Source: Micrasema longulum (Eukaryota > Arthropoda > Insecta > Trichoptera > Brachycentridae). Taken from it: DNA of 64,000 bases. Made by a program: the position numbers and the translations under genes. Below are positions 1-10,893 of the stretch, in pieces. Numbering within the stretch: position 1 is the first letter of the stretch; each line of letters begins with the position of its first letter. The notes under the pieces were generated by a model. The model worked only from the letters and a program-made list of their open reading frames with translations. It was not told where the DNA came from and made no database searches. The DNA is taken from the NCBI GenBank assembly GCA_022494885.1, contig JAGVSM010003945.1, positions 62,001 through 126,000 of the forward strand, given 5' to 3'.

Positions 1-80
1 AGACACGGGTACGTCTCGAAGCCGGTAGACATAAAAAATTCGGTAAGTGGTTATGTACAAATATTTAATAATATTTAATT
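1..80 (+). repeat. Tail fragment of an interspersed retroelement-like repeat (copy 1)
   Basis: The first 80 bases match 26750-26815: both carry ACGTCTCGAAG followed by GTAAGTGGTTAT and ACAAATATTTAATA. The second copy is preceded by CTGACGA, so the family resembles a hammerhead-bearing element end. Here the 5' part lies outside the window. The box after helix II reads GAAG rather than GAAA, so ribozyme identity is weak. Confidence 0.5.
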
Positions 81-778
81 ATGGATATAAATGATGGGGT
101 TTTTGAGAATTAGAGGCAAAAGGTTCACCTGTGTGAAGGCAATGTACTGAAGATAATTTATTCAGAATTTCACTCAATTTACGAACTCTATAATATGTAT
201 GTATAATTATTACAAATATATACAAATATTTAATAACATTTAGTAAAATGTTTGACCACAAAGTTAATGCGTTGAATATTAATAATATCCATAATTTATT
301 TATAAACATATTTTTTTGAGAAATTTTGCAAGTAAAGGTTTGCTTTAATTTTGTTTGCTTAGTTTATTGATTTTTCTTGTGATATTTTATGCGTCATGTC
401 TAACCTTTTATTTTCGTTCATATATTACATGTATCAACGTGAAAAACAATCTACAAATATTCTTGAAATTCCCACAGAGGAGTTTCGGGCGCACAAAAAC
501 ATTGTTGAAGAACTATTCGATTGAAGGTTGAAACGCAAGTTTTTACTCTCGGTAAGAGCAAAACGCCTGTGTAAATGTTTTAAGGGTTTACCACAAACTT
601 CGAACACAAAGAAAAATAACCTTTGTGGAAAATTCTTACTGTTGATTATTTTTTTTTTATTTATTGGGGATATCAACAGTAATACATGTAATACAAATAT
701 AACAAATAACATATACAGAGAATAAAACCAATGACAGATATCCACAGAAATACATTAAATACACGTACAATACATACT
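81..778. other. AT-rich stretch, no gene recognised
   Basis: Open frames here (for example minus strand 434-745) show no recognisable domain, no splice-supported structure and no clear LINE motif. The minus-strand frame at about 480-600 has faint LINE C-terminal character but not enough to call. Confidence 0.4.
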
Positions 779-828
779 AGTGTGTTTGTGTGAGTGTAAG
801 TGAGTGAGAGAGTGGGTGTGTGGGTGTT
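779..828. repeat. GT/GA-rich simple repeat
   Basis: Degenerate GTGT, GTGA and GTGG runs over about 50 bases in otherwise AT-rich DNA. Confidence 0.7.
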
Positions 829-899
829 ATATTGGAAAGAGGGTGTCAGGTATCGAAAATATAAATATATATAAAATATTAAGAAATAGAGATAAAATT

Positions 900-1240
900 T
901 AATAAAATAAAATAAAACTTTATTATTGAAACTAAGTATAAGACAAAAAAGAATGTTTTAAGACGCGCATTTTAAATGTTATTTTTTTACAATCAAATGG
1001 ATCAATAAGGGGAAAGTTCAAATTATATTCACTAGCAAAACGTATAAGTGGAGAGTTCTGGGCATAGTTCGTACGAACTGCTGGCACATGAAATAGAGAG
1101 CTCGACGTGTGACGGGTGCGGTAGCCGGGGACATTTAATGATAACTCTGACAAAAGAGCCGGACTATCAAGGCGTCCACTGAGTATGTCATGAAGCACCC
1201 CCATGTCCAACAGTAGACGGCGATCTTCTAAAGTAAGCAA
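900..1240 (-). pseudogene. LINE reverse transcriptase C-terminal fragment
   Basis: Minus strand 1240-932 encodes about 102 residues of the region C-terminal to the RT fingers and palm in Jockey/CR1-like non-LTR retrotransposons. LEDRRLLLDMGVLHDI is followed by the VPGYRTRHT block, a RTNYAQNSPLIR block typical of the conserved arginine/asparagine tail motif, and a final DPF region. There is no RT active site, endonuclease or ORF1, so the copy is strongly 5'-truncated. The 3' end is A-rich at about 900-925 (repeated TAAAA units on the minus strand), as expected for target-primed insertion. The frame is open but too short to be functional. Confidence 0.75.
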
Positions 1241-1603
1241 AATTATTAATGGTTATTACATTTCAACGCATGTTTTTCTGTTACTTTTACTAATCTTTGT
1301 TTCGTTGGTAAATGGTGTCGCATTGTGGTTAAAATTCCAATGATTGCGTTAGTGTATTTACTAAATCACGAATTCAAGTAAAGATTATCACCAGAGCCCT
1401 CAGAGGGCGCTGTAGATTAAATAAACACCTTGCTAGAGTAAACATTCCTGAAACTTCTAGGTGAAGGTTTCGCAGTGCAAATGATGGAACACCTCTACAC
1501 ATTTCATAGTAATGTGATAAAATATCATGTGATGGGACCACTTGTTAAACCTGAAGATGAAAGAGCGCCCCTTATCAGGCCCGGTACTTAAATGATCTAT
1601 TTT
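1241..1603. other. No recognised feature
   Basis: Unique-looking sequence between two LINE tails. No coding signal or repeat recognised within the window. Confidence 0.4.
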
Positions 1604-2085
1604 TTTTATTTTTGACACTTTATATACATATACAATAAATATACATATAAAGGCGGGCATATTGCCTTAAGGCAATTTCTTCCTACCTACCCAAACCGTT
1701 CAGTTTGAGAAAATTATAAATACATGGACATATTGAATCTTACAATTTTATACAAAAATTAAAAGCAAAGATTAACAAAAATAAATATATATATATTAAA
1801 AAAAAAATAACACTATACTATGAAGAGAGGAGAGGGGATGGGAAGGAAAGAAGAAGGATAAAGGAACAATTTAAATATTTAGATAGTGACATTTCAATCT
1901 TGACTTAAATGTAAATAATGAAGGGGCGTCTCTAACATTAGTGGGTAGATTATTCCACAATCGAGCGGCTACTACTGTGAAAGAGGAGGCAAAAAAATTA
2001 GAGCAATGACAGGGTATTAAAAGGGTTCTCTCGTTATCTAGGCTTGCAGGAGGAGATTTAGCGATAGATTTCATAGCATTCGTCT
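1604..2085 (-). mobile_element. 5'-truncated CR1/Jockey-like LINE (family with ATTGCCTTAAGGCAA hairpin)
   Basis: On the minus strand, 2074-1871 encodes the very end of a LINE ORF2: a VVAARLWNNLPTNVRDAPS block followed by FKSRLKCHYLN, the usual last motif before the stop. The 3' UTR has a conserved palindrome (GCCTTAAGGC, about 1658-1668) and GGAAGAAATTGCC upstream of it, and ends in an A-rich tail near 1604. The same tail occurs at 17778-18330 (-), 55860-55960 (+), 11070-11165 (+) and 58838-59430 (-). Confidence 0.8.
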
Positions 2086-2279
2086 TCCAGTGTGCACTGA
2101 GTAGGCTTCATCATCATATTAATTTTTTTTCAGATATTTAGAACATTACAGAAAGAAAACACAATTCATTATAAATACAATAATTGATCACAAATTATAG
2201 TAGATAAATATGTTATTAAAATAATATTACAAAATGTAAAAAGAAATATTAAAAGTTAGAAAGTCTGTCGTGAAATATG

Positions 2280-2562
2280 TCGACAACCGAGGTGATGCGA
2301 TTAAGTAGCAAGATTGCTCCACATATTATACCCCTGTTTACACTCGATAGTGCACAGGGCACGACATTCAAATCAAATTCAGCGTATATCGATAATCTGT
2401 TACATGTAGGTAAGGTGATCAGACTTACGCTTTAGGTTTAGGAATATATTACAGTGTAGGACTACCGTTTTAATCGACATTTCATGACGACCTTCCCGGG
2501 ATCGAACCCGGGACATGGAGCATGATAGGCGAACGCGACAACCACTAAATTACGAGGCGGAC
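2280..2562 (-). mobile_element. tRNA-derived SINE, family C
   Basis: The minus strand begins with a tRNA-like head at about 2562: A-box-like TAGTGGTTGTCGC and B-box GGTTCGATCCC near 2497-2507. It then has a body shared with copies at 6240-6510, 30985-31212, 4862-4985, 19923-20120 and 36296-36380. The diagnostic body segment contains AAGCGTAAG, GATCACCTTA and a GATGAT-rich end. The tRNA part has lost normal cloverleaf pairing and is followed by unrelated sequence, so it is a SINE and not a tRNA gene. Confidence 0.75.
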
Positions 2563-2799
2563 TTATCTACATTCGATTTTCCTTTTCCTTATTACATTAA
2601 TTTTACAAAAATTATTTATAATTTTTTATTCACACTCTGTTTTTGATAATATTTTTTAGATCTTTTGAAAAGTTTGTCTAAGTATTTTATTTAGTTTTGT
2701 CTGGTAATTTATTGTAAAATGAGGAAGTTCAGTGGTTTTTTAAAAAAATTAAATTTTTTAATAGACTGTTAAACTAAGTCAATTTTTTTATTTTTTATT

Positions 2800-3010
2800 T
2801 TTTATGTATCGTATTATCGGCGCTACGATTTTTCAAAGTTTTGTATTTCTGAAATAACTCCGCGTGTAACGTCAGAGGTTCATTTCCGCTTATTCTCATT
2901 CAGTTCTTCCCATTGGTCCAGAAGCGACAAGCAGACCGGAAATCTTCCATAGCTCTCAGATCATAGGTCGATTCACATGAACCAGTGACGTCATTTAAAG
3001 TAGTGCGTTT
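2800..3010 (-). repeat. Interspersed repeat carrying CRE, CCAAT and ETS-like sites (copy 1)
   Basis: Contains TGACGTCA at 2986-2993, an inverted CCAAT (ATTGG) near 2912, GGAAAT/TTCCGC ETS-like words and CGCGGAGTTATT. The last is shared with 43200-43240 on the opposite strand, together with ATACAAAACT and a similar order of sites, so this is probably a repeat and not a unique promoter. Confidence 0.45.
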
Positions 3011-4054
3011 TTATCAAAATATTTATTTTTATTTTTTCTGTACATTTTCAAGAAACTTTGCCGTACAATTTAATGCTCTAATTTTTACCCCACGTAAGAA
3101 AACATTTTTTGTATCCAATTTCCAGTAGGGCTGAAGTTCCTCATTTCAGTCCCTGATATATTAATCTCGATTGTCCTTGTCTCGTATTATGTGCATATTT
3201 ATTACAATTTTTGTCAAGTTCTACAATGATATCAGTGGCTAACTTATGAATAAATTTTAAAGATTCTATTTGAAAAAGTTCTTTGACATTTAATTGTTTA
3301 ATTTTTTTAAAGAGTTATTTAGTTGGTGTTAGATACGGGAGGTCATAAACAAGGCTTGGAGGGCAAGAATTAATTTATGGGTATTTGTATCTAAGGTTGG
3401 AGTGACGTCAGAAGCCTTTTTCGCACTGACCCCCCAAGCACATAAAAAAATCATGAATAAAAAAATTATTATAAAATCGGTGTTTCCCTTCGAGAAATTT
3501 GGCAATATCACCCGTACGAGCGGTTTCTATGCAAAAACGCGACGTGGTAAAGTTTGAAGAAAAATAAAACTTTAATTTTTTTAAACCAGTACGGGCGAGG
3601 TTCCGGGTACGATCAGTAGTTGCTTCGAATCTTCTTATCACTGACTTGATCGTATCAAATTTAATCTATAATTTAGTTTATTCGTTTTTTGAAGCCAGAA
3701 CGTTTGATATATCAATGCCTGATTATAAGGATTACCGCAAGTGAGAGATGTATATCTTACGCAGCTTGCCTTAACGATAAAAGGAGATATTCTGTAGAAA
3801 CTGATTGAACATACTCAAAATGTTTATGATAAAACCAACTGATTCATAAGGTCAGAAAATGTATGCACGTGTATCTAAATAAATGATGATGAAAAATCAT
3901 TTCAAATATGGTGAACGGTAATTTACATTTTTTAGATTATAGTGCTTTCTATGTTTACTTTTGTATGAGTACTATTGGGTACCATATTTACGTGTTTACT
4001 GAAATTTTTAATTACTTTAATTGTTATTATTTTGACTTTTAAAAAATATTTTTT
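3011..4054. other. No gene recognised
   Basis: AT-rich DNA. One further GTGACGTCAG word lies near 3400. The minus-strand frames at 3329-3641 show no domain. Confidence 0.4.
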
Positions 4055-4172
4055 TTGAGATATAAAAGAATTTTATTGTAATAAAATAAATAAAACAACT
4101 TTGTTTTTAACCACAAATTTTCATTTTTCACCGACCGGTTTCAAAGCAAACAAGCTTCTTTGTATTGACAGA
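4055..4172 (-). repeat. Retroelement tail with degenerate hammerhead-like 3' half
   Basis: On the minus strand a short hairpin AGC...GCTTT is followed by GAAACCGGTCGGTG and then an A-rich tail with AAAGTTGTTTTATTTA. The same layout is at 54280-54370 and 54600-54690 (+). GAA-ACCGGT-C-GGT fits the GAA, palindromic helix III, cleavage base and helix I order of a hammerhead, but the CUGANGA box is absent. Confidence 0.5.
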
Positions 4173-4589
4173 TTACGTAAACCTTGGTTTACGTAACTAA
4201 TGAATTGATTCCTTTTTATTTTATTTCTATCATGTTCACTAAATACTACACGTGGACCCAATAAATCGAGTGTTTTTTTTCTTACACGGGTGGTAATCTG
4301 ATATCATTATTTTCGAAGTAAGCCAGGAGAGGACTAAAAGAAATATTGTTTATTTGGTTATTAATTATTGTTTTCTTATTATGAATCGCTTTTTTAATTT
4401 CTAAGATTTCTAAGTTGTCTAATTTTAATATTTTATTTTCAACATGAAGTACTTTTAATCTATTGTATTTAATTTTATTGTATTTAATTTACTTATATTT
4501 TGTACCTCTTCAAGAAAAAAATAATATTTTTTTTAATTTTATCTGCGCACATTTTTAATGATAGTTTTTTTTTATATCTAAGAATGTTT
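4173..4589. other. AT-rich, nothing recognised
   Basis: No coding similarity or internal repeat found. Confidence 0.35.
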
Positions 4590-4790
4590 TTCATAAAAAA
4601 ACTGCTGCGTTATAGTATTTAAATAACAAAATACTTTTCACTTTGATTTTCATGTTTTTCACGTTATGTTGAAGTGTTAATATTGTTTTGTGAATCTTTG
4701 TACGTGTATCTTTGCAAGGTAAAAGGCACTGCGTGCCGTGTATATAATAAATAAATAAATAAGAACAACTTTTCATGCTATTCCTGTTAG
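4590..4790 (+). mobile_element. LINE 3' tail with GGCACTGCGTGCC hairpin
   Basis: A GGCACTGCGTGCC palindrome (about 4726-4738) is followed by ATAATAAATAAATAAATAA. This matches the hairpin-plus-repeat 3' terminus of the tails at 7930-8155 and 20775-21023. Only 3' UTR is recognisable. Confidence 0.6.
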
Positions 4791-4861
4791 GTGAAATAAT
4801 CTGATAGAATCTCACCTATATCGGCAAAGGTTTCAGTTCTTTTATATTCATTAACATGTGC

Positions 4862-4985
4862 ATAAGGCAATGCATTCGTAAAGTGCACGCAACGTACATC
4901 GATCATCTAGTACAGGAAGCTTAGGTGATCTGTATAACGCTTCAGATGCCAGTCTAGGAACTATGAAATATTGTAGCGTGAAAAC
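4862..4985 (-). mobile_element. SINE C body fragment
   Basis: Shares GATCATCTAGTACA, GGTGATC, ACGCTTCAGATGCCA and CTAGGAACTATGAA with the full copies at 2280-2562 and 6240-6510. The tRNA-like head is missing. Confidence 0.6.
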
Positions 4986-5576
4986 ACTTTTTAATTTTTA
5001 AAATGTACCTAATGTAATGTAAAAATCTTTTAACATTCTGAAAATGTTGATATAACGCTACAAACAATTTGTCGGACTATTTACATACGTTGAATAAAAC
5101 TTGCATTTTGCAAACATTTTAAAGATTCGACTTAAATAGTTGTTTTTATTATTATCAACTAAAAAATGAATCGGATTATTGATTGAAAACTGATAAATAA
5201 CTAAACGGTTGATATATCCCGAAATCACATTGTTATTAATTAACTATAATATTGAGCATTAGACGTTGATCTAATTGAATAATCATCATCATTCCATGTC
5301 CACTACCTAGTTGGAGCATATAGTGTCCACAAAGACCCTCCAGACATCTCCGATAAGACTTGATTTCTTTCTTCGGATTCACTCATACAAACAAGCAATT
5401 TTTTTTTTCATTGCGTATTAATTATATTTCTTCCTCTACTAATCAAATTCAGTAAGGAAAAGCGCGAACGAATGTTTACATTTACAACTTTCAATGTCCC
5501 TTTCACGGTTACTCTTAAACTCCCCCTCATCGTCTACAAGGTAGGGACAAGGGGAAGTATAAATAAAATAAATGAA
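4986..5576. other. No recognised feature
   Basis: AT-rich sequence. A short ATCATCATCATTCCATGTCC segment near 5282 resembles SINE C tails but is too short to call. Confidence 0.35.
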
Positions 5577-5815
5577 TGGTCATCAGTGGACGTCCAGGAC
5601 GTCTAGACCCTGATGCCTTGTAAAGTAGGCAAGCGTGGTTAAGGCTCTCAGGAGGCATCCGCAGTACATGGCCAAGCTACCGTATCGCCCCCGCTTGATG
5701 ACAGTTGTAACCGGAGTTTGTTGCGTCCATTCTCTAATGACTTCATTCCTTACAAAGTCAAACCACCGCGCACCCAAGATTCTTCTAAGACACTTTTTCT
5801 TAAAACTCGGTATTT
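5577..5815 (-). pseudogene. RTE-like LINE (family B) C-terminal fragment, frameshifted
   Basis: The minus strand encodes ARWFDFVRNEVIREWTQQTP then VTTVIKRGR in one frame. After a shift near 5690 it reads LGHVLRMPPESLNHACLLYK and SGSRRPGRPLM in another frame. The LGHVLRM and RRPGRP motifs are the conserved post-RT tail of RTE-like and related LINEs, and the same family occurs at 33745-34255. At least one in-frame stop and one frameshift make it non-functional. No RT core or endonuclease is present. Confidence 0.75.
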
Positions 5816-6238
5816 AACTATTTTTGGCCAAATTAAATTTAATAAGAAATTCCAATTAACTACACATAAAAGTACATTGCAGATACTGCTCTTATTGATT
5901 GACTCAGCCCTTCGGGCTTCAGTAGATTAGGATCTCGGATAACTAGATATATCGCCCCTTTGGGCTTCACAATTTAGTTTTTGTTATTCGGAGCAAACGA
6001 TATGTAATAAAGAAGAATCTGTCACTCAAAACAATAGTACCTAAACCACACAAAATATACACAATAACAGTCACGCATCGTCGACTGTTACAATTGTAAA
6101 CAGTGATAAATGTATCAAAATGTATTATGTATTAAAATTTAATTGCTTAGCTTGGAACGGGTATGTACCCTTGTTAGCGGGGCAAAGTTTACAAAATAAT
6201 GTACACATGATAAAATGTTTAAAAAATTTGTACCATAT
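5816..6238. other. LINE-tail-like sequence, family uncertain
   Basis: Two CCCTTCGGGCTTC / CCCTTTGGGCTTC imperfect hairpins near 5908 and 5956 resemble LINE 3' terminal stems, but no coding part or A-rich tail could be joined to them. Confidence 0.3.
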
Positions 6239-6239
6239 T

Positions 6240-6510
6240 GACATCATCATTCATAATTCCCTTTCTGCACCTTATAGTGCATAGGGCACTGCATTTGTAA
6301 ACCAATCGCAGCGTATCTTGATCATCTTTGTTACATGAAGGTAAGGTGATCAGTCTTACGCTTCAGGTGCCATTCTAGGGATTATGAAAAATTCTGGTGT
6401 AAAAACCACATTTTAAAATTTTTTTCATATCAACCATGTCGGGAATCAAAGCCGAGACCTCTTGCATGGTAGGCAAATGCGCTGAACGTTACACCACAAG
6501 GCCGACTAAT
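6240..6510 (-). mobile_element. tRNA-derived SINE, family C (near full-length)
   Basis: Minus-strand head at 6510 with a decayed B box (GGCTTTGATTCCC), then a body with AAGCGTAAGACTGATCACC, and a CATCATCATT-type end at 6242. It is aligned by eye with 2280-2562 and 30985-31212. Confidence 0.7.
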
Positions 6511-7655
6511 ATTGACCGACCATGTAAACAAATAAATAATAATATTATAAAACCCAAGAAAAAATAATTATTATATTACAAGTATTTTACAAGTATAATA
6601 CGATGAATTACATTCCCAGGAGTTACAAAAACTCAATTCGGGGCATAAATAATATTAGCATTTAGAAAATAACACATATTGAGAACAACAAAGAAACAAA
6701 GCAAGTTTAGCACCTTTATAACTAAATATACAACAGCAATATATACGCCTAAAACTTAATGAATAAACTAATAAAAATTAATAATAACTAAAATTTATCG
6801 AAAAATATAGATAAATAATTGTGCAGAATGGTTTATTTCTAGAGTGCTATTAAATTGAGATAAAAATGTATATTTTTTAAACGTAATTTCGATGTATCAA
6901 TCAAAGTTAATTTTATTACATATTTTATGATTTTTCATCACAAGTCGATAAAAAATGCTAAACTCCCATTGAGACCTCTTAAAAGTTTTACATTTGAATC
7001 TGTAAGTTAAGCGAGTTATTTTTTTAAAATTTTATAAGTAAATAAATAAAAACTCCGAAGGTTAGCCGATTAAGCAGGAAATTCTCCAAGGACTTCTGTG
7101 TCGTAAAATAAAAACGAAAAACTTACATCAACACGGGGATTTTATAGGCGCACTTGATTAAATACGCCATTAAAATTGGATTCCGTGTGCATCTAATTTT
7201 ACAGCCACGTTATTCCGTTCAGTTGGAGCCAAATATAACTTTACGGACAAAAAATATTCATAATTTTTTCAGACTTATTAACAACGGAAGAATTAGAAGA
7301 TACTGGGTAGGTACTCGTGTTTTCAATTTAAATTCATTGAACTGTATTAATTACGAGAAAGTTTGTAATTGGAAGAGTATATATTTAATTATGTAATAAA
7401 AGATCAATAAAATAATTTGTGTCTGTAAATCTTCTTACAAAACTAAATTTTGAAATTTTCTTAACTTTTTTTTCGATTCACTTAGTTTTTATTGCCTTGC
7501 AATATCTTAAAATCTCAAAAATATTTTACTAAATCATTAAAGGCATTTTTCCACTAAAATGATTTATTCAGAGTCCGCTGTTAAGAAATAAAAGTATTTA
7601 TTGATTGATTTGGTGTTTATTTCGTAGAACTCCATATTTAAACTTATTATATTAG
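6511..7655. other. AT-rich, no gene recognised
   Basis: The plus-strand frame at 7154-7396 has no identifiable motif and biased AT-rich composition. Nothing else stands out. Confidence 0.35.
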
Positions 7656-7888
7656 AAATCAAACACTGATTTGAGTCTACTGAACACTTTATTTTATTTT
7701 TACAAATATAAAAAATATAAAAACAAAAATTTCGTGACAATTGTTTCACCTTGTTAGGGCATTTTCAAAATTCGTTTAAAAATGCCCCTACAAGCCGAAA
7801 CAATTGTCACGAAATTTTTGTTTTTATATTTTTTATATTTGTAAAAATAAAATAAAGTGTTCAGTAGACTCAAATCAGTGTTTGATTT
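7656..7888. repeat. Perfect 92-bp inverted repeat with 49-bp spacer (head-to-head element ends)
   Basis: Arms 7656-7747 and 7797-7888 are exact reverse complements. Pairing continues into the spacer (CTTGTTAGGGCATTTT against its near complement) with two mismatches. Each arm starts, reading outward, with GAAACAATTGTCACG, which fits the 3' half of a hammerhead (GAA, palindrome ACAATTGT, cleavage C). No CUGANGA box is present. The arrangement matches the head-to-head pairs at 37140-37350, 37725-40592 and 52652-52790. Confidence 0.85.
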
Positions 7889-7929
7889 ATAATAGTTCTT
7901 CAGTGTTGCTTTCTTACTTTTTTTTCTCT

Positions 7930-8155
7930 TTTTTTACAGGTTCAAAATATTTCTATCACCAAATATTTAATTTTTCAAGTATTTTTATAAGTAGTAATAT
8001 TATTTTTAAACCGTGTTTTTTTTTTACTGTTGAGTAATAATTTGTTTTAAATACTATATTTAATTATTTCACTTATATGTATGTATTTTACTATATGCAA
8101 CTTATATTTAAAAGGCACTAAGTGCCGTTCATTTCAATAAAATTAAAATATTATA
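7930..8155 (+). mobile_element. LINE 3' UTR tail, GGCACTAAGTGCC family (copy 1)
   Basis: Shares most of its length with 20775-21023 and 25385-25603, including ATATTTCTATCA, TAGTAATATTATTTTTAAACC and AACTTATAT. It ends AAAAGGCACTAAGTGCCG then TTTCAATAAAATTAAAAT. Strongly 5'-truncated; no coding sequence remains. Confidence 0.75.
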
Positions 8156-8364
8156 AGTTGTAAAAAAAGTATTATTAATAGAAATGGTAACGTTTATTTA
8201 AGTAATTTAACTTTAATACAATTTTAACTTAACAACTATGTTAAGTTAAAGTTGTCTTTAAGATGGACTATCGACTTTGTATCTTCGATTTTTGGGGTAA
8301 GTAAACCGATAGGTATCAAGGGAACATGTATCCCAAGGTACACACATCTACAAAAGTGAAAAAA

Positions 8365-8640
8365 TCAAAAACTTTTTGCTTTCATTGCGATTTTGAAGTG
8401 ACCATTTTTTTTACCACAGAAGTCTTTGTAATACGAAGAAGAAATTAGTAAATGTTTATTTGACATTGAGCTCAAAATGTATGTTTGACAGTTAAGATGG
8501 CAGTGACAGCACCTGCTAACATTTGAAAATTCGGGGTAGTTACAGCGCATGCGACAGATCATTTGACGTTTGAGATGACAAAATGCGCATGCGCCGTAAG
8601 GTTCAAAGGCCACACTTTGAAGACATGTTGCCACTATAAA
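8365..8640. promoter_or_regulatory. GC-richer patch with two NRF1/EWG-like palindromes
   Basis: AGCGCATGCGAC at about 8547 and ATGCGCATGCGCCG at about 8581 match the known NRF1-type palindrome GCGCATGCGC. They lie 30-35 bases apart in a locally GC-rich patch. The minus-strand frame 8634-8365 shows no domain. A promoter is possible, but no downstream gene is visible and a repeat origin is not excluded. Confidence 0.3.
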
Positions 8641-9489
8641 AAAAAAACAATAGATACTATTTCGTTTTTATTCATTAATGCCTTTGTTATGTGCTTACAT
8701 AGTACGTATTGCACTTAGTTAGCTGGTGGTAGAAATAACGTTCTCCACAGGATGTAATATACGAAGAGTTCTGATGCATTTGGCACGAAACCATCTGGTA
8801 AAGCCCCCTGGGACCAATATTAACATCCTATATCGGATTTAAGGGTCGTTTATAGTATGCACCTGAAAACTATATGCTTCAGTGCGTGAGAAATAAAATT
8901 TTGCGTAAATCTCGGGATGTCGCGTGGGAAGAATAAATGGACCTACTTTTTGTATCAAACCTAACCCTCCACAGGACCAAAACTTGCATTATATAAATCC
9001 ATACGCAGTCCTTTGAGAATTACTCAAAAATATAATCTCTCGTGGTTACTACGCAGCTCTGACGTAATACTTAGTTTAAATAAATACGATAGCTTTCAAG
9101 TATAACGGTATAATGGCTCATTGTTGTCTTTTAAATAATAAAATTAATATACAACATCTTCGTGTCTTGTCAATTGATCTGTTGGACTTCGAATAATAAT
9201 TCTCTGTGTGCTACTACATTGGCACATAATATCTTCTTGAAAACACGTATCGACATGTCGGTAGAGCCGGCTTTGTGACGGCATACTTTTACCGAGGTAG
9301 AAGTATGCCGTCTCAATACATGCCGATGACGATAGCGTTTGTAATCAAATCACCCTTCTGGCAAATATGTAATCAAAATTACTTATTTCAAAATAATAAA
9401 TCTCGTTCGCACTTTACGATTCTGTTATTTATACTGTTGTAAATAATAATATGTTTTGTTATAATGTTTACAATGACAAGTTACTTTCT
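8641..9489. other. No gene recognised; one strong hairpin
   Basis: 9277-9288 and 9301-9312 form a perfect 12-bp stem (GACGGCATACTT and its complement) with a 12-base loop. The rest, including a moderately GC-rich part at 8720-9000, has no recognisable function. Confidence 0.4.
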
Positions 9490-9545
9490 GAGCCCCGATT
9501 ACAGTGGGAAGTCAACAGAGTTATCTTCGACTGTCTATAATTTAT
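9490..9545 (+). mobile_element. GGGCCC-MITE terminal fragment
   Basis: GAGCCCCGATTACAGTGGGAAGT followed by an AGAGTTATCTTC block matches the left end of the MITE family seen whole at 12107-12345 and 51598-51830. Confidence 0.6.
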
Positions 9546-9989
9546 TTATTTATTCATTCAAAATTACAAAATTAAATATTTATGAACTTATTAAGGCTTT
9601 TTAGGCTATGCCCGTGTTAAGCCACAATAAATAACAATAAAAATACATAGTAAAATTGAAAAGATCAAATCATTATGACATAGAATAACAATCTAGAAAA
9701 AAAAGGTAAATGTAATAAATAATCAAATTCCAAAGAATACAATGCAAAAAAGATAATCAGAAATAATTTTTAAAATATAAAACTATACAAATTGAGAATC
9801 ACAGATAATCAAATATACAAAATAGTGGTATCAATAAAATTAAAAAAAACAAAATAAGAATATCATTTAAATCAATAGAAAAAGAATATATACATAAAAG
9901 CATACTTGAAATGATAATTGAGATATGTATTCTAGAAACTCACTCAATACTATAGTAAGAAATATAAGAAATAGGAGCAATAAATCATA
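9546..9989. other. AT-rich LINE-UTR-like sequence
   Basis: Very A-rich. TATTTATTTATTCATTCA at 9540 would suit the 3' tail of a minus-strand LINE, with GGCTTTTTAGGCTATGCC as its terminal stem, but no coding part was recognised. Confidence 0.35.
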
Positions 9990-10153
9990 TGCATACATAA
10001 TCATCAAATAAAGAAAAACCGGTATGTGTGTTCGAAAATTAGTATTTTTGCATAAAAATTTAACGTATCTATATATGTATCGTATATTTTTGTTTCTTCA
10101 TGTAACTGTTGTAATTGGCTTAGGCCATATATATAATAAATAAATAAATAACC
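9990..10153 (+). mobile_element. LINE 3' tail with TTGGCTTAGGCCA hairpin
   Basis: TTGGCTTAGGCCATATATAT leads into ATAATAAATAAATAAATAA, the same stem plus AATA-repeat arrangement as other LINE tails here. Confidence 0.5.
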
Positions 10154-10194
10154 TATCATTGAATATGTTGAGAAGAAAAAAATGTATGCATATT

Positions 10195-10300
10195 CTGCTT
10201 TTTATACAGAAAAATTAATTTTACTTTGTAGATAAAACTGAAGATAAATGTTAACTTCTCATTATAATCGAAGCCCTGATCCTCAGTGACCCATTGTAAA
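10195..10300 (+). mobile_element. GGGCCC-MITE right-end fragment
   Basis: TTTTATACAGAAAAATTAAT then TTTACTTTGTAGATAA, TTAACTTCTCATTATAATCG and GAAGCCCTG match the right half of the MITE family. Confidence 0.55.
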
Positions 10301-10676
10301 AACCCTGTGAGCGGATAAAATAAATAGAAACACAATAAAATGACACTAAAACGTTATATTTCTGTATGTACAGGTATTCACGAACAGGCCAGAAGTTTGT
10401 TAAGGCAATAAATATATCTGTATTTTAATTAACCTTCGCGTTGCATAACCAAATAACGGCTCAAAAAGATATTGAACTCCGTTTAAATGGTGTGGAGTTA
10501 ATCGGAACCTGTTCCACTACCGTTTCTACCCAGAATAAGTAAAATACCATTCCGGCATACAAAATGTCATTATGTATGTTTAATGAAATATATATTGGCA
10601 CGATATTTATTGAACCGTTCACGAATGTAAATAAAAATACAATTAAATTATGTTTTAATCAAAGTGAAACAAAAAC

Positions 10677-10893
10677 GGCGCCCTTCGTGGTTAGTGGTTA
10701 AGACACTTGATTCAAGAGCGGAAGTTTCCGGGTCGATTCCCGGTGGAAACAAAAACCATAAAAGTGATTTTTCTAAAGCGTGGGTTTTCTTTGCTACATT
10801 GAAAGACCCACTAACCTGTGATTGTAAATTCACCACTGTGATTGGGCCTCCTGGCCTGTTGTGGTGCAAAATAAAAAATAAACAATTAAAATA
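10677..10893 (+). mobile_element. tRNA-derived SINE, family A (copy 1)
   Basis: tRNA-like head with A-box-like TTAGTGGTTAAGACAC and B-box GGTCGATTCCCGG. It is followed by a body ending in TGATTGGGCCTCCTGGCCTG, TTGTGGTGCAAA and an A-rich tail. The second copy at 56095-56282 has the same head and the same GGGCCTCTTGGCCTG end. The open frames on both strands here are by-products of this SINE. Confidence 0.85.

Noticed and set aside
2490..2562. A genuine tRNA gene on the minus strand
   Set aside because: The B box is good, but acceptor and anticodon pairing are not formed and the sequence continues into a repeated SINE body.
7797..7830. Complete hammerhead ribozyme at the 7.8-kb inverted repeat
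   Set aside because: The CUGANGA box is missing; only the GAA-palindrome-C half is present, so it is listed as a half-site only.
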